From Jejuia rubra (GTDB lineage Bacteria > Bacteroidota > Bacteroidia > Flavobacteriales > Flavobacteriaceae), in assembly GCF_042684665.1 (NCBI RefSeq), contig NZ_JBHULY010000006.1, positions 124,001 to 188,000 on the forward strand: a stretch of DNA of 64,000 nucleotides, given 5' to 3'. Below, one piece after another: positions 40,283 through 47,868 of this stretch. The translations under genes and the position numbers were made by a program. The notes below the pieces were generated by a model. It was not told the origin of the DNA and searched no databases. It saw only the letters and a program-made list of their open reading frames with translations. How positions within the stretch are numbered: position 1 is the stretch's first letter; each line of letters opens with the position of its first letter.

Positions 40283-40701
40283 TTAATGAGATAGCAAATT
40301 TTTTAATTTGCATTATCGAATTAATCCCGTCCCGATAACTATCTGGATTGCTTCGGGATCTCATCTTTCAAACAGTAATTTTTATTTGGGCGTTACCCAC
40401 TTTTGCTTTTAATGGCAAAAGTGCGTCGGGCTATCCGCTATATCTTTTTAAAACGTCATTGCGAGGACGAAGGACGTGGCAATCTCCTAAATTTTTGGCT
40501 TTACCAAACATCTATCCATCCAAGGTTTTAAAAAGGATGCCGCTTCTATCCCTAACGCGGACGGCAAATTTACCAAAATCTTTGCTAATCATGCCAAATC
40601 CATTTAATTTAGAGCAAAAATTATTCCAAAGGTTTGGTTGGCAGTCTCAGTCAGGGTAAACAGTTAAACAAATCAACGATTAAACAAATAAACGAGTCCA
40701 C
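40283..40701. repeat. Intergenic region packed with extragenic repeat elements
   Basis: No gene is supported in this 419-bp gap. It holds CCGATAACTATC (40332-40343) inside arms TCCCGA / TCGGGA, a hairpin CACTTTTGC / GCAAAAGTG (40398-40423) inside the motif GGGCG...CGGGCTATCCGCTATATC (about 40389-40446), and a REP-like element with arms ATTGC / GCAAT (40454-40487). The 3' end is an A-rich leader (AACAGTTAAACA, 40659-40670) for the dehydrogenase gene. An open frame at 40348-40659 runs through the repeats and is not a gene. Confidence 0.75.
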
Positions 40702-41910
40702 ATGAAATTCGCCGTCATAAAAGAACGAAAAAATCCGCCCGACCGCAGGGTGGTATTTTCGCCATCAAAATTAGAAGAAGCCAAAAAAAAGTTTCCAGAA
40801 GCTGAGTTTAAGGTAGAGTCTTCAGATATTAGGGTATTTCCCGATGAGGCATATGCATCAAAAGGTTTTGAGGTTGCCGAAGACGTTTCAGGTTGTGATG
40901 TCATGATAGGTGTAAAAGAAGTGCCGATTGAAGCACTCATCCCCAACAAAAAATACTTTTTCTTTTCGCATACCATCAAAAAACAACCATACAACAGAAC
41001 CTTGTTGCAAGCTATTTTAGAGAAAAATATAGAACTCTACGACCATGAAACCATCGTAAACGAACAGGGCTTTCGTCTCATTGGTTTTGGTCGTTATGCA
41101 GGTATTGTCGGCGCTTATAATGGTTTTAGAGCGTGGGGCTTACGATTTGATTCTTGGGAATTACCAAAGGCTGGTCCATTGCCCAATCAGTTAGCTTTAA
41201 TTGATGAACTGAATAAAATTGATTTGCCGAACATAAAAATATTACTGACGGGTAGCGGTAAAGTATCTAATGGCGTACAAGAAATGTTGGACGCCATGAA
41301 TATCAAATCTGTTTCTATGTCGGACTATTTAAATCAAGATTTTGATGAACCAGTGTACTGCAAAATCGATGTGTTGGATTATAACAAGCGTTTGGATGGA
41401 ACTGAGGTTACCGATGTATTCGATTTTTTTAACCATCCCGAAAAATACGAATCCAATTTTATGCGTTTCGCCAAAGTAACCGACTATTATATTGCAGGTC
41501 ATTTTTATGGCGACGGCGCACCGTATTTATATACCCGTGAGGATGTAAAATCCCCAGAATTCAATATTAAGGTAGTTGCTGATATCAGTTGTGATGTAGA
41601 TGGGCCGGTGGCAACTACACTTCGTGCTTCAACAATTGCCGACCCTATTTACGGTTACGACCCCCAAACCGAAACAGAGGTGGATTACAAAAATGAAAAT
41701 GCTATCACCGTAATGGCCGTGGACAATTTGCCATGCGAACTGCCGCAAGATGCCAGCGAGGGCTTTGGCGAAATGTTTTTGGAACATGTGATTCCTGCAT
41801 TTTTCAATAATGATGAAAATGGCGTTTTGGAAAGAGCAAAAATTACCGAAAACGGAAAATTGACCGAGCGTTTTTCGCACTTACAAAATTATGTTGTTGG
41901 TATCGAATGA
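40702..41910 (+). CDS. NAD(P)-dependent dehydrogenase of the saccharopine / alanine dehydrogenase family
   Basis: The 402-residue protein has the N-terminal AlaDH/PNT-like domain (MKFAVIKERKNPPDRRVVFSP) and a Rossmann core (ILLTGSGKVSNGVQEMLDAM near residue 178-197). It resembles lysine-forming saccharopine dehydrogenases more than alanine dehydrogenase. The substrate is not shown by the sequence. It stands 791 bp upstream of nothing related and is followed 49 bp later by an SDR gene, so it may be monocistronic or form a pair with it. Confidence 0.82.
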   Translation: MKFAVIKERKNPPDRRVVFSPSKLEEAKKKFPEAEFKVESSDIRVFPDEAYASKGFEVAEDVSGCDVMIGVKEVPIEALIPNKKYFFFSHTIKKQPYNRTLLQAILEKNIELYDHETIVNEQGFRLIGFGRYAGIVGAYNGFRAWGLRFDSWELPKAGPLPNQLALIDELNKIDLPNIKILLTGSGKVSNGVQEMLDAMNIKSVSMSDYLNQDFDEPVYCKIDVLDYNKRLDGTEVTDVFDFFNHPEKYESNFMRFAKVTDYYIAGHFYGDGAPYLYTREDVKSPEFNIKVVADISCDVDGPVATTLRASTIADPIYGYDPQTETEVDYKNENAITVMAVDNLPCELPQDASEGFGEMFLEHVIPAFFNNDENGVLERAKITENGKLTERFSHLQNYVVGIE

Positions 41911-41926
41911 ATTAAAATCAAATTAA

Positions 41927-41934
41927 TACATTTG
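41927..41934 (+). promoter_or_regulatory. -7-like box before the SDR gene
   Basis: TACATTTG fits TAnnTTTG and lies 25 bp upstream of the SDR start. No TTG is found at the usual distance, so the SDR may have its own weak promoter or read through from the dehydrogenase gene. Confidence 0.35.
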
Positions 41935-41959
41935 TAGGCAAAGTAATATTAAAAAGAGG

Positions 41960-42739
41960 ATGAAAACGGCATTGGTAACGGGGGCAGCTTCTGGCCTAGG
42001 GTATGAGTTGGCACTCCTTTTGGCCAAAGACGGTTATAAATTAATATTGGTGGACATAGACACCAAGAGCCTTCTGAGCACAAAAAATGCTATTGAGCAG
42101 TTGTATGATATTGAAATATGCACTTTGCAGAAGGATTTAAGCCTCCCGAATATTGCCCAAAGTATAATGGATGATATTGATAATGAATCTATTGATGTGC
42201 TTATCAATAATGCAGGTTTTGGGTTGTTCGGCTCCTTTGCAGAGACGGATTGGGAACGTGAATCTGCTATGTTGCATCTACATATTTTAACCACAACACA
42301 TCTAACCAAACTGGTTCTAGGCGGAATGTTGGAAAGAGGCTCTGGAAAAATCCTGAATATGTCGTCCTTGGCCGCCTTTCAGCCTGGACCATTAATGTCC
42401 ATTTATTACGCTTCCAAAGGGTATATGCTCTCTTTTTCGGAAGCTATTGCCAATGAACTCAAAGGAACGGGGGTTACCGTTACGGCACTTTGTCCGGGCC
42501 CTACAAAAACATCGTTCCAAAAAACGGTTTCCGAAAACACTTCAGAGAACAAGATAAAGTTCAACATGGCTTGTGCCAGGAAAGTGGCGCATTATGGTTA
42601 TAAAGCTATGCTTAAAGGAAAAACCTATGCCATTCCTGGTAGTTTTAATAAATTTTTAGCTACCCTGCCACGTTTTGTGCCTCGAAAAACAGCAACCCAT
42701 ATTGTAAGCACCATCCAGAAAAAGAATAGGACCAATTAA
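41960..42739 (+). CDS. Short-chain dehydrogenase/reductase
   Basis: The 259-residue protein is a classical SDR: cofactor motif TGAASGLG (7-14), NNAG (83-86) and catalytic Tyr150-x-x-x... with Lys at 153 shifted in YYASKG (Tyr150, Lys153 read as YASK). An Asp after the second strand (VDID, 31-34) favours NAD. The C-terminal part (YAIPGSFNKFLATLPRFVPR) is typical of the DltE-like/YqjQ-type group that acts on lipids or ketones. Substrate unknown. Its stop codon shares TTAA with the stop of the convergent DUF1361 gene. Confidence 0.88.
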   Translation: MKTALVTGAASGLGYELALLLAKDGYKLILVDIDTKSLLSTKNAIEQLYDIEICTLQKDLSLPNIAQSIMDDIDNESIDVLINNAGFGLFGSFAETDWERESAMLHLHILTTTHLTKLVLGGMLERGSGKILNMSSLAAFQPGPLMSIYYASKGYMLSFSEAIANELKGTGVTVTALCPGPTKTSFQKTVSENTSENKIKFNMACARKVAHYGYKAMLKGKTYAIPGSFNKFLATLPRFVPRKTATHIVSTIQKKNRTN

Positions 42740-43410
42740 GATGGGACTTGGTTTTGAGATTCATAAAGTGACTGAAACACCCAAAACCCCAAATTCAAAA
42801 AGGTACCGAAAATCAGTGTGAAGAACCAAGGTTCAAGATGTTCCGACGGATTTAAAATGATTTGGAATATATCACTGAAAAGTGCACTAGGGTTTTGAAT
42901 AATTTCCCAAGAATTATAGCGTAAAAACCGACCGAGGTAAACGCCAAAAGCGGATAGAACTAATAATCCCGGGATGAAAATGTCAAGAGTTTTCTTTTTA
43001 AGATAGGTTTTCAATATTGTTATCATATCAATAAACGAGAGGTAAAACAAAAGCAATCCAGTAAATGCAAAAGTGGTTACCGTAAGGATGTCCAACCAAA
43101 TGAGCGCTTTTGAGCTCAACCGCAGATGAATCAAATCTGTAATAATATATGGCGCATTCGGTAAAAAAAGCAGCCAAACCCCAAACCAAAACACGAACCA
43201 CAATTTGTTGAGTTTGGGGATGCTCGATAAATATGTGGTAATGGCAAAGGGTATGACTGCTAAAAACAAATTCCAAACCAAAAACAAGTAAAAGAAGGAA
43301 TGTGTCAGTTTCATGCGTATCATCAACAAAATGATGCTGAAGGCCATACAGGCTGTAAGTATGGCGAATATTTTAAAGCGGGCTGTTATAAGGTGTTTGA
43401 TGTTATTCAT
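42736..43410 (-). CDS. DUF1361-type integral membrane protein
   Basis: The 224-residue protein has six or seven hydrophobic helices and the blocks LFLPNAPYIITDLIHL and GVYLGRFLRYNSWEI that mark DUF1361. Function is unknown. It overlaps the upstream DUF2809 gene by 8 bp (43403-43410), so the two are translated together. It also overlaps the convergent SDR gene by 4 bp. Confidence 0.85.
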   Translation of the reverse strand: MNNIKHLITARFKIFAILTACMAFSIILLMIRMKLTHSFFYLFLVWNLFLAVIPFAITTYLSSIPKLNKLWFVFWFGVWLLFLPNAPYIITDLIHLRLSSKALIWLDILTVTTFAFTGLLLFYLSFIDMITILKTYLKKKTLDIFIPGLLVLSAFGVYLGRFLRYNSWEIIQNPSALFSDIFQIILNPSEHLEPWFFTLIFGTFLNLGFWVFQSLYESQNQVPS

Positions 43411-43774
43411 TCGAAATAAGATTTATATCAATGATTAAAAAAGTGATGACACCAAGAATATAGGCCGCCACGTCCGAGACATGAAAGGTGCTTCCCAAAA
43501 GCAGAATGGCGGTTTGATTGTGTTCCATACCCAGTAGGCTAAGTATATTAAGTAGTTGGAGCAACTCGATACAAAGGGCAAAAAGGAATACGGCTATTGC
43601 CAGTTTAATGGAATCCACTTTTAGGAAACTTTTAAAAAAGCAATAGATTAAAATAACCACCAGAAAGTCACCTACCGTGTGGCGGATGAATCCGATTTTG
43701 AGGTATATGGCGATTAAGGCTTCTGAAATAAAGAGCAAAATGGCAAGGAGTAGGTATGTTTTGTTTACTTTCAT
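43403..43774 (-). CDS. DUF2809-type small membrane protein
   Basis: The 123-residue protein has four membrane helices and the DUF2809 pattern FIRHTVGDFLVVILIY and ASTFHVSDVAAYILG-like end (STFHVSDVAAYILGVI). It overlaps the DUF1361 gene by 8 bp. Function is unknown; the overlap suggests that the two proteins work together. Confidence 0.82.
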   Translation of the reverse strand: MKVNKTYLLLAILLFISEALIAIYLKIGFIRHTVGDFLVVILIYCFFKSFLKVDSIKLAIAVFLFALCIELLQLLNILSLLGMEHNQTAILLLGSTFHVSDVAAYILGVITFLIIDINLISNE

Positions 43775-43785
43775 TTATTTTGATT

Positions 43786-44472
43786 CTATCGCATCCAACC
43801 TTCAACTATATAATTGCGCTCGGTTACTTTGAACTCTGCGTTATTGTATGGTTTATACCAAAGTTCGATTCTACTTCCATATTTGTCTCCCCAGCTTCCT
43901 TCATATATGGTGAATTCCCCAGAATGTATTTTTTCATCTAAATCAATAAGTTTAATTTTTGATTTTTCTTTGATTCGTCTTTCCGATAGTCTATCGTTTG
44001 AGGTTATTTCAAATGCTTTTATATAGAAATAACCTAGTTGTCGGGGAGTGAAGTTCGTGTAGTAGCAATAGATCCCGGGTTGAGAACAGGATTCAATTAA
44101 TAAGCTTGAATTTTCGAAATCTTCAGTTGACGGTTCATGATTCAAAGGTTTGTGAATTTCAATGCCTTTTGGAATCTTTTTGTGCACCCCGTAAAAATCC
44201 GGCGGCGAGTACGTGAAAACTAATAAGAAATATTTGAAAATGAAGTAAGTGAATACAATTTGTACAATTGCAAAATACCATCGTCTTTTGAATATCTGGA
44301 TAATACTGGCAACAATTGTTCCTATTACATTTACAAGTAAAATAATGATGAACAAATTTATTATCCAATCACGTTGTAATGAACAGCCCAAAATGAATAT
44401 TCCGAATATTCCGAAATATACCAGTAATGGGATCCACCAAATTTTGAAGTAATTTTTAATTTTTTCTTTCAT
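43786..44472 (-). CDS. Hypothetical membrane protein
   Basis: I do not recognise this 228-residue protein. It has three or four hydrophobic helices in residues 13-100 (LLVYFGIFGIFILG, NLFIIILLVNVIGTIVASII, FKYFLLVFTY) and a soluble C-terminal half with a pair of cysteines (SCSQPGIYCYY, near 130-140) and a beta-rich end. It lies 11 bp upstream of the DUF2809 gene and may be first in that minus-strand operon. Confidence 0.75.
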   Translation of the reverse strand: MKEKIKNYFKIWWIPLLVYFGIFGIFILGCSLQRDWIINLFIIILLVNVIGTIVASIIQIFKRRWYFAIVQIVFTYFIFKYFLLVFTYSPPDFYGVHKKIPKGIEIHKPLNHEPSTEDFENSSLLIESCSQPGIYCYYTNFTPRQLGYFYIKAFEITSNDRLSERRIKEKSKIKLIDLDEKIHSGEFTIYEGSWGDKYGSRIELWYKPYNNAEFKVTERNYIVEGWMR

Positions 44473-44627
44473 AAGTATCTTGTGCGTTAGCGATTGCAGT
44501 GGTTAGCTTTTGGCGAGGCGCGCATCGAGCCAAAACTATGAGCGGAAAGCGCGGCCCCCGCTTTTGGGCGGGGGAAACCTGCCTGCCGGCAGGCAGGCGC
44601 CCTCGAAACAAACACCAACCAACAACA
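44473..44627. repeat. GC-rich extragenic repeat element with three hairpins
   Basis: This stretch is far richer in GC than its surroundings. It holds TTTTGGC / GCCAAAA (44506-44535), the motif AGCGGAAAGCGCGGCCC, CCCCCGC / GCGGGGG (44555-44574) and the 20-bp perfect palindrome CCTGCCTGCCGGCAGGCAGG (44578-44597). The AGCGGAWAGCSCG core also occurs inverted at about 40427-40440. A plus-strand open frame at 44499-44711 crosses it and is not a gene. Confidence 0.75.
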
Positions 44628-46010
44628 TTATCCATTGTTCCAATCTATTTTTCGGGAAACGAACATCACGATAGCAAGTATCAGGAACAGGCCAATACTG
44701 CCTACCAATAGTGCGTAGTTTTCAAGTTGTATGATGACATAGATAAAGGCGTACAGCGCGCTGAGCGACGCCCCGATAAATAGCGGAAACTTAAATGTTT
44801 TTAATATTGATTTTGAATACAGGGTAATGAGAACGATGACCGAAATACCTGCAATTAAATAGGCTTTTAAGAAATTACTATGTTCTGAAATGGATACCAA
44901 AAGCGTATAAAACATAGTAAGTGCCAGCCCGATCATTAAATATTGAAAGGGGTGGATGTTGATTTTGCTGAGGGTTTGGATAAGGAAAAACACTAAAAAT
45001 GTGAGGCCGATAACGAGGAAACCGTATTTGGCGGAGCGCTCACTTTTTTGATATTCGTCTACCATCACCATAAATTTTGTGCCGAATGCAAATTGGTTGA
45101 GATTGGGGATACTTTTTAAGTGCTGTTGAGAAAATGCACGGTTGATATGCAGTACTTTCCAATCGGCTTTAAAGCCCTCTTTTGTGATTTCCTTGGTTTC
45201 ATCGTTAGGCAGGTAATTACCCATAAAACTGGGGTCTGCCCAATTGGAAGTCATTTGCATTGTGGTGGTTTTGCCAATAGGGATGAGCTCTATTTTTGTA
45301 CTACCATTAAAGGTCATGGAAAATTTAAAATCGGTTTTTTGGGATTTAAAAATGGCTTCGCCGTCTACAAAACTGGATTCCAAAATGTCCAAATTGCTGT
45401 TGTGGTTTTGATTAAAATTGGTCTCAAAATTGTAGGCTTTATCCTTTAGGGAGATTTGGACTTCACTTTTGATGCCCTTCAAATTTGAGGTTTTGATGAT
45501 AATACTGGCTTTGTCCCAAACAATGTCTTCGCTTTTGATGCCTTTTGCGGTTAAATCGACGGGAATATAATGGCCATCAAAATCCATTTGTGTAGTAAAA
45601 ACAGCCGATTCAAAATTCCCCCGTTTTAAGGTTTTCGAATTGACATCAACTTTGGAATTAAGTTGCTCAGGAAAAATGTAAGCATGGTTTATGTGGGTTT
45701 GTGTTTCCTTAAAGTAGGTTTTTGTCTTTTCGTTATAGGTTTTGGTTTCCGTATAGGTTTTATAGGGTAGCTTTAGAATTGGCCCGTAAACCAAAACTTG
45801 GTTGCCCCATTTATGATTGATTTCCCTAACGACGTCCTGTTGCCTAAAGGCACGCTCGTTGATAAGGCTATTGATGTAGGACAAGGGTATGAGTAAAATA
45901 ATGACCAAAAAACCAACCATAAGCATTCGAGCGGTGATGGATGTTTTTAGCCAGTGACCAAATTTGTTGGGTTGCGAGGTGTTTTTGGGGTGTGATTGTT
46001 GTGTTTCCAT
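44628..46010 (-). CDS. creD: CreD-like inner-membrane protein
   Basis: The 460-residue protein has an N-terminal membrane helix (about 27-47, MLMVGFLVIILLIPLSYI), a large periplasmic beta domain (about 50-320, GPILKLPYKT, FEAD-type) and five or six C-terminal helices (about 325-455). This layout and the start SLINERAFRQQDVVREI match the CreD family, linked to envelope stress and beta-lactam response in other bacteria. A 17-bp inverted repeat (46029-46045) lies just upstream of the start. The gene ends an operon with a small winged-helix regulator, 51 bp upstream. Confidence 0.88.
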   Translation of the reverse strand: METQQSHPKNTSQPNKFGHWLKTSITARMLMVGFLVIILLIPLSYINSLINERAFRQQDVVREINHKWGNQVLVYGPILKLPYKTYTETKTYNEKTKTYFKETQTHINHAYIFPEQLNSKVDVNSKTLKRGNFESAVFTTQMDFDGHYIPVDLTAKGIKSEDIVWDKASIIIKTSNLKGIKSEVQISLKDKAYNFETNFNQNHNSNLDILESSFVDGEAIFKSQKTDFKFSMTFNGSTKIELIPIGKTTTMQMTSNWADPSFMGNYLPNDETKEITKEGFKADWKVLHINRAFSQQHLKSIPNLNQFAFGTKFMVMVDEYQKSERSAKYGFLVIGLTFLVFFLIQTLSKINIHPFQYLMIGLALTMFYTLLVSISEHSNFLKAYLIAGISVIVLITLYSKSILKTFKFPLFIGASLSALYAFIYVIIQLENYALLVGSIGLFLILAIVMFVSRKIDWNNG

Positions 46011-46028
46011 GTTTTTTAAATTTAAAGT

Positions 46029-46045
46029 ACTTTGTTTTTCAAAGT
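46029..46045. promoter_or_regulatory. Operator-like inverted repeat before creD
   Basis: ACTTTG-TTTTT-CAAAGT is a perfect 6-bp inverted repeat with a 5-bp spacer, preceded by TTTAAAGT. It lies 19-35 bp upstream of the creD start. The same pattern, with spacer AAATA, lies before the first gene of the operon (47348-47364). Confidence 0.65.
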
Positions 46046-46061
46046 GAAATGATAAAAAAAT

Positions 46062-46358
46062 TTATTTCTGTTTATTTATGATAGCTTCAAGGGCATCTAT
46101 ATGTTTTTTGAATTCTGCTCTTCCCAGTTTTGTGGTAGAGTAGCGGGTGTTCGGTTTTCGCCCAATAAATTGTTTCTCTACTTTTATATATTCGGCCTTT
46201 TCCAAAGCTTTGGTGTGGCTTGCCAAATTACCGTCTGTGGCATCTAAAAGTTCTTTTAACTTATTAAAATCGGCGTACTCGTTTACCATCAAAATGGACA
46301 TGATGCCCAATCTTATCCGGTGATCAAATAGCTTGTTTATATTATTAATTATACTCAT
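46062..46358 (-). CDS. Small winged-helix transcriptional regulator
   Basis: The 98-residue protein is a MarR/ArsR-like winged helix (HTH_34 type): FDHRIRLGIMSILMVNEYADFNKLKELLDATDGNLASHTKALEKAEYIKV spans the recognition region in residues 11-60 (the longest run quoted here is broken by its family role: helix LKELLDATDGNLASHTKALE). A wing follows (GRKPNTRYSTTKLG). It likely represses its own operon through the ACTTTG-n5-CAAAGT sites. It is 51 bp upstream of creD and 27 bp downstream of an 85-residue membrane protein gene. A palindrome (46365-46384) sits just before its start. Confidence 0.85.
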   Translation of the reverse strand: MSIINNINKLFDHRIRLGIMSILMVNEYADFNKLKELLDATDGNLASHTKALEKAEYIKVEKQFIGRKPNTRYSTTKLGRAEFKKHIDALEAIINKQK

Positions 46359-46364
46359 ATTCCT

Positions 46365-46384
46365 ATTCCTGTAAAGACAGGAAT
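46365..46384. repeat. Short extragenic palindrome before the regulator gene
   Basis: ATTCCTG-TAAAGA-CAGGAAT has perfect 7-bp arms. It belongs with the element at 59980-59998 (ATTCCTGCGAAGGCGGGAA), the same arms with G-T changes. Confidence 0.6.
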
Positions 46385-46385
46385 C

Positions 46386-46643
46386 TTATTTGGTCAAAAC
46401 GTACTTCTTAATTAGTCTAAACGTAAAGTATAAGACTAAGCTAATATTCAAAAATATCCAGAGGTAATATGAAAAAAATGCAATTTTTTCAATTGTTGTC
46501 ATACTAGACAAACTAAAATATTCCCCTTTTGATTCATCATAAAAATCCTCATAATTTAAAAGAACCAGCCCGATTGCTATCCAAACAGCTATATCAACTA
46601 TCAATAATAGGATAAGCAATAAAATCCTGTGGGCAATTTTCAT
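46386..46643 (-). CDS. Small two-helix membrane protein
   Basis: The 85-residue protein has two membrane helices (about 6-28 and 50-75) with a short acidic link (YEDFYDESKGEYF). No family is recognised. It sits in the middle of the regulator-creD operon, so it may take part in the same envelope function. Confidence 0.7.
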   Translation of the reverse strand: MKIAHRILLLILLLIVDIAVWIAIGLVLLNYEDFYDESKGEYFSLSSMTTIEKIAFFSYYLWIFLNISLVLYFTFRLIKKYVLTK

Positions 46644-46684
46644 TTCTTATACTTGTTCTTTAAGGTTTCAAGTTCAAAGTTACT

Positions 46685-46706
46685 GATTCCGATAGTTATC
46701 GGGACT
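46685..46706. repeat. Extragenic palindrome CCGATAGTTATCGG
   Basis: The palindrome at 46689-46702 holds GATAGTTATCGG, the exact inverse complement of CCGATAACTATC at 40332-40343. Both lie in non-coding gaps. Confidence 0.6.
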
Positions 46707-46727
46707 TTAACTGCGACTGTGAACTAC

Positions 46728-47339
46728 CTACTGAGATCTGTCATATTTAAAATGCATCCATGTGCCATAAATAATATGCATCAATCCAAAGCCGATCACC
46801 CATAACCAAAAGCCATACCCAGGTTGCCAAGCACCGATCAGTCCCAAAATAATTTGAACATAGCCCAGATATTGAATATCCCCAATACTATATTTTGATG
46901 CATTCACCAGTGCTAATCCATAAAAAATCAACATCAATCCTCCCGACTGGCCGTACTTCCCCTGGCTTAAAATAATCAATATATAAATGCCTCCCACTAC
47001 TAGTGGTACCAAAAAGTTGAGTACCAATCGACGGGATGTGGCGTCCCAAATTTTGGCGCTATGCCTTTTTGCTTTTCGCGTTGTCAAAAGAATTCCGGTA
47101 CCAATACTTAAAACGGCAACCAGGACTAAAGTTAAAAGACAGGTTTCATAAACCCAACCGTCCAAAATTAGCACGCCACCACTGTATGTGGTAACCAACC
47201 AATAGGCAATACCTGCCCCGATCAAGGCATAGATTCCGGCTAGCACACCTGATAGCCCACTGAGCGAAATAAATCTAGAGGACCGATTCATCATATCTTT
47301 TATTTCGCTGATGTCTTTTAAATAATCTTTTGATTCCAT
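46728..47339 (-). CDS. Membrane protein, first gene of the creD operon
   Basis: The protein has 203 residues from ATG 47339; the open frame goes further up to 47435 but the longer N-terminus overlaps the divergent gene's leader and lacks support. It has a charged start (MESKDYLKDISEIKDMMNRS) and five or six helices. It resembles unnamed membrane proteins next to small winged-helix regulators in flavobacteria. An ACTTTG-n5-CAAAGT operator lies 9-25 bp upstream of the start. Confidence 0.8.
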   Translation of the reverse strand: MESKDYLKDISEIKDMMNRSSRFISLSGLSGVLAGIYALIGAGIAYWLVTTYSGGVLILDGWVYETCLLTLVLVAVLSIGTGILLTTRKAKRHSAKIWDATSRRLVLNFLVPLVVGGIYILIILSQGKYGQSGGLMLIFYGLALVNASKYSIGDIQYLGYVQIILGLIGAWQPGYGFWLWVIGFGLMHIIYGTWMHFKYDRSQ

Positions 47340-47347
47340 TTTAAAGT

Positions 47348-47364
47348 ACTTTGAAATACAAAGT
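47348..47364. promoter_or_regulatory. Operator-like inverted repeat before the creD operon
   Basis: ACTTTG-AAATA-CAAAGT, preceded by TTAAAGT, is the same inverted repeat as at 46029-46045. The shared 11-bp word AAAGTACTTTG marks both. Only 8 bp separate it from the start codon at 47339. Confidence 0.65.
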
Positions 47365-47376
47365 AAATAAAATATT

Positions 47377-47410
47377 TTGAAACTATCCTCATAATTTTTT
47401 GTTAAGTTTG
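47377..47410 (+). promoter_or_regulatory. Promoter of the DUF1801 gene
   Basis: TTG (47377-47379), a 23-bp spacer and TAAGTTTG (47403-47410) fit the Bacteroidota consensus TTG / TAnnTTTG. The -7 box ends 24 bp before the ATG. Confidence 0.6.
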
Positions 47411-47434
47411 AATGAGCATAAAACTTTTTCTCCA

Positions 47435-47815
47435 ATGAACCCCGCCGAAGCTTATATTTTAAAACAGCAAGAACCTTATAAAACTATATTGTTGCAATTA
47501 CAGGCTATCATCGAAGCGGTATTGCCAGAGCCAGAGATGCTGTACAAGTGGCGCATTCCATTTTTTTATAATGACGGCATTCCTATTTGCTTTTTGAATC
47601 AGTCGAAAGACTATGTGGACTTTGCCTTCTGGCATTTTAAAGGTCTGGATAAACATACAGAGCATTTTGTTGCCGGAACACGAAAATCTATTCGATCTTT
47701 GCGTTACAAAGCCGTTGATGATATCGATGATAAGGTTATTGTGTATGTACTTGAAAAACAATTGGAAATAAATACCAATCCGTTTAAGTTGATTTTGAAG
47801 CCCAAGCGGAAATAA
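47435..47815 (+). CDS. DUF1801-type protein
   Basis: The 126-residue protein starts at ATG 47435 (MNPAEAYILKQQ); the longer frame from 47399 begins before the promoter -7 box and is rejected. It matches the DUF1801/YdhG-like pattern: LYKWRIPFFY, FAFWHFKGL, and a Lys/Arg-rich C-terminus. A frataxin-like fold is known for relatives; the role is unknown. It is the only plus-strand gene between two minus-strand blocks. Confidence 0.82.
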   Translation: MNPAEAYILKQQEPYKTILLQLQAIIEAVLPEPEMLYKWRIPFFYNDGIPICFLNQSKDYVDFAFWHFKGLDKHTEHFVAGTRKSIRSLRYKAVDDIDDKVIVYVLEKQLEINTNPFKLILKPKRK

Positions 47816-47868
47816 AGCGGAGGATTGTTTTTTTTGCCTCCATACTGATTTTGTTGCTTACCACAAGA

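Noticed and set aside
40348..40659. Open frame of about 100 codons between ssrA and the dehydrogenase
   Set aside because: It runs through three extragenic repeat elements and has no homologue-like features.
44499..44711. Open frame across the GC-rich palindrome region
   Set aside because: It overlaps the 3' end of creD and the repeat element; composition is not that of a gene.
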